A stretch of DNA of 7,257 bases, taken from contig CAMBCD010000140.1 of the NCBI GenBank assembly GCA_945863085.1, forward strand, positions 1-7,257, written 5' to 3'. This document shows, piece by piece, positions 5,674-7,257 of this stretch (position 1 is the first letter of the stretch; every line of letters starts with the position of its first letter). A program made the translations under genes and the position numbers. The DNA comes from Bordetella parapertussis (lineage in GTDB: Bacteria > Pseudomonadota > Gammaproteobacteria > Burkholderiales > SG8-41). The notes under the pieces were generated by a model that did no database searches, was not told where the DNA came from, and was given only the letters and a program-made list of their open reading frames with translations.

Positions 5674-6642
5674 ATGCACCCGCTGAAACTGTTGTTCGCG
5701 CTCGCCATTCCGACGCTGCTGGCCGCACCCCAGGTCCAGGCACAGTCCAAATATCCGGAAAAACCGATCCGCATGATCCTCGGCAGCGCCGCGGGCTCAG
5801 GCCCGGACATCATCGGCCGGATGATGGCTGACCGGCTCTATGAAACCTGGAAGCAGCGTATCGTTGTTGATGCACGTCCCGGCGCCGCGGGGGCGATCAG
5901 CGCCGATCTGACGCTGCAGGCGGCTGCCGATGGTTACACCTGGATGATGCTGACCTCACAGTTATTTGTGGCTTCCCAGGTGCTCGCCGGCATCAAGTTC
6001 GACCTCGCCCGCGACTTCCAGTCGCTGTCGCTGATCGGCACCACGCCTTTTGTGCTGCTCGCCAATCAGCAACTGCCGGCAAAATCGCTGAAGGAATTGA
6101 TCGATCTCGCCAAAAAGCAGCCGGGCAAACTCCGTTATGGCTCGGCCGGTACCGGCGCGTCTGAACATCTCTCCGGTGTGCTGCTGAACCACCTCACCGG
6201 CACCAACATGCTGCACGTACCGTACAAAGGCGTCCCGCAGGCGATCACCGATACACTCGCCAACGAAGTACAAATCACTTACGCAGTGCTGCCTGCAGCC
6301 TATCCCCACATCCAGGGCGGACGGCTGCGTGCGCTGGGAGTGACCACGGCCAAACGCGCCCCGTTGATCCCCGACGTGCCGGCAATCGGCGAAGCCGTGC
6401 CCGGTTATGCGATGAATGCCTGGTACAGTGTTGTCGCCCCGACCGGCACACCGGCAGCCATCCTGAATCAGGTCAGCGCAGAAATGGCAAAGTCCGTGAA
6501 AGAACCCGCATTCGGCGAAAGGCTGAAAAGCTCGGGTGTCAGTATTGTCGGTAGCGACCGTGCCGGCCTCGATGCCTGGCGCAGCGCAGAGAATAAACGT
6601 ATCAGCGAACTGGTACGGATATCGGGCGCCAAGGCGAAATAA
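5674..6642 (+). CDS. Bug/TctC-family tripartite tricarboxylate transporter substrate-binding protein
   Basis: Periplasmic solute-binding protein of 322 residues, the normal length for the Bug (Bordetella uptake gene)/TctC family, which binds carboxylates, amino acids or related small molecules. A signal peptide spans 1-23 with probable cleavage after VQA. The mature protein shows the family order: YPEKPIRMI (27-35), GSGPDIIGR (41-49; D45 is at the conserved ligand-loop Asp), RPGAAG (68-73), DGYT (86-89), YGSAGTGASEHL (155-166), HVPYKG (181-186), GGRLRALGV (215-223) and IPDVPAIGE (232-240). No tctA or tctB membrane subunits lie beside it, so it is an orphan binding protein, as is usual in betaproteobacteria. 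It would either share a distant TctAB permease or act in ligand sensing. The gene has a strong ribosome site and a near-perfect terminator, so it appears monocistronic. The ligand cannot be predicted from sequence. Confidence 0.95.
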   Translation: MHPLKLLFALAIPTLLAAPQVQAQSKYPEKPIRMILGSAAGSGPDIIGRMMADRLYETWKQRIVVDARPGAAGAISADLTLQAAADGYTWMMLTSQLFVASQVLAGIKFDLARDFQSLSLIGTTPFVLLANQQLPAKSLKELIDLAKKQPGKLRYGSAGTGASEHLSGVLLNHLTGTNMLHVPYKGVPQAITDTLANEVQITYAVLPAAYPHIQGGRLRALGVTTAKRAPLIPDVPAIGEAVPGYAMNAWYSVVAPTGTPAAILNQVSAEMAKSVKEPAFGERLKSSGVSIVGSDRAGLDAWRSAENKRISELVRISGAKAK

Positions 6643-6663
6643 CCACCGCCACCCTGCAAAATC

Positions 6664-6692
6664 AAAACGCCGCGCATTGCGCGGCGTTTTTT
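6664..6692 (+). terminator. Rho-independent terminator of the Bug gene
   Basis: AAAACGCCGCGC (6664-6675) pairs without mismatch with GCGCGGCGTTTT (6679-6690) around the 3-base loop ATT, and the T-run continues to 6692. The A-run opposite the T-run means it could also act on transcripts from the other strand. It begins 21 bases after the stop codon. Confidence 0.95.
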
Positions 6693-6694
6693 CT

Positions 6695-6700
6695 GATAAT
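6695..6700 (+). promoter_or_regulatory. -10-like hexamer before the amidohydrolase-like gene
   Basis: GATAAT, immediately after the terminator, would place a transcript start about 30 bases before the ATG at 6738. The -35 position falls inside the terminator stem and shows no good hexamer. A weak ribosome site, GGACGGGA (6722-6729), lies 8 bases before the start codon. Confidence 0.3.
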
Positions 6701-6737
6701 GCCGTATCACCACTGATCACTGGACGGGACCATCCGC

Positions 6738-7257
6738 ATGATCCACCTGCTACTGCTCGCGGCGTTCATCGCGCTGACGAGCACAGCCACACACGCCAGC
6801 GATCTTGTCATTGTTGAACCTGGGGAATTGCCGATCATCCTGACCGCACCACACGGCGGTGTGCAGGATGTGCCGGACTGCACGGCGCGCACGCCCGTCG
6901 GCACCCGTTTCGTCAACCGGCCCGACCAGCACACCGATATCCTCGCCCGCGGCATCACCGATGAAATAAAACGCCTGACCGGCAAGCCGCCGTACCTGGT
7001 GATGGCCCGTTTCCATCGCAAATTCATTGATGCCAACCGCCGCGCCGACGAAGCCTACGGTGCCCCGGGCTGCGCCGCCGTTTACGAGGCCTACCATGCC
7101 GCGATCCGCCGCCTGATCGAAGAAATCCGCAGCAAACATCCGCATGCGATGCTGTTCGACATCCACGGCCAGGCCACCTATCCCGATTCGATCCTGCGCG
7201 GGACCCATCACGGTACCGCCGTCGCCCGATTGCTGGCGCGCGCCGGTGCTCCGGCCG
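6738..7257 (+). CDS. Exported N-formylglutamate amidohydrolase-like protein (partial, 3' end missing)
   Basis: The reading frame opens at the ATG at 6738 and stays open to the window edge, giving 173 residues of an unfinished protein. Residues 1-20 form a signal peptide (LLLLAAFIAL core, probable cleavage after THA), so the product is probably periplasmic. The mature part shows the pattern of the N-formylglutamate amidohydrolase fold (HutG/FGase superfamily, related to zinc carboxypeptidase-like enzymes): TAPHGG (36-41, H39 a likely metal ligand), DQHTDILA (63-70), RFHRKFIDANR (91-101) and DIHGQ (141-145, H143 a likely ligand). Classical HutG is a cytosolic histidine-degradation enzyme; an exported version without hut neighbours suggests a different amide or peptide substrate. 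It follows the terminator of the preceding gene, so it is probably transcribed separately. The superfamily call is fairly sure; the reaction is not established. Confidence 0.8.
   Translation, partial: MIHLLLLAAFIALTSTATHASDLVIVEPGELPIILTAPHGGVQDVPDCTARTPVGTRFVNRPDQHTDILARGITDEIKRLTGKPPYLVMARFHRKFIDANRRADEAYGAPGCAAVYEAYHAAIRRLIEEIRSKHPHAMLFDIHGQATYPDSILRGTHHGTAVARLLARAGAPA

Noticed and set aside
5580..5831. An 83-codon + strand frame beginning in the gap before the Bug gene.
   Set aside because: It has no ribosome site, runs through the Bug gene signal peptide in another frame and shows no motif; its start overlaps the inverted-repeat region.
5962..6720. A 252-codon open frame on the - strand across the Bug gene and its terminator.
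   Set aside because: It is in register with the sense codons and crosses the strong terminator. The Bug-family match on the + strand explains the region.
6750..7211. Open frame of 153 codons on the - strand (with another at 6707-7036) at the right end.
   Set aside because: The + strand frame from 6738 has a signal peptide and amidohydrolase motifs and is open to the window edge; the antisense frames are its shadows.
1..7257. A new multi-gene system, such as a defence, biosynthetic or mobile island.
   Set aside because: All genes belong to known families with unrelated roles, base composition looks even, and no transposase, integrase, direct-repeat boundary or tRNA was seen.

Overview
The window (7257 bases, GC-rich, by eye about 60-65% GC) looks like a chromosomal segment of a betaproteobacterium. 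The main reasons are an orphan Bug/TctC-type periplasmic binding protein, a family greatly expanded in Burkholderiales and relatives, and a thiolase that closely resembles the Cupriavidus BktB type as I remember it. The genus cannot be fixed from the sequence alone. All six protein genes lie on the + strand. No RNA gene, insertion sequence, CRISPR array or phage-like segment was seen.

Layout. 33-1484: lipoprotein-type M48 zinc metalloprotease with a LysM-like C-terminus (envelope quality control). 1556-3205: polytopic membrane glycosyltransferase of the ArnT/PMT (GT39) superfamily, probably with a TTG start. 3281-4165: hslO, the redox-regulated chaperone Hsp33. 4296-5498: BktB-like acetyl-CoA acyltransferase (beta-ketothiolase), followed by a rho-independent terminator. 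5674-6642: orphan Bug/TctC-family solute-binding protein, followed by a perfect 12-bp-stem terminator. 6738-7257 (runs off the right edge): exported N-formylglutamate amidohydrolase-like enzyme.

Organisation. Every gene except the first two has clear signs of being its own transcription unit: its own upstream promoter-like element or its own terminator. The genes do not form one pathway. They are mixed housekeeping and metabolic functions: envelope maintenance (M48 protease, GT39 enzyme), stress response (Hsp33), acyl-CoA metabolism (thiolase), carboxylate or other solute scavenging (Bug protein) and an exported amidohydrolase.

The most interesting signals are in the gaps between genes: a heat-shock (sigma32-like) promoter candidate at hslO, start codons lying only 6-7 bases after -10-like hexamers and lacking Shine-Dalgarno sequences, two abutting inverted repeats followed by an FNR/ANR-like box in front of the thiolase, and three copies of one hexamer that could form alternative hairpins in front of the Bug gene. 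I found no convincing previously undescribed multi-gene system.
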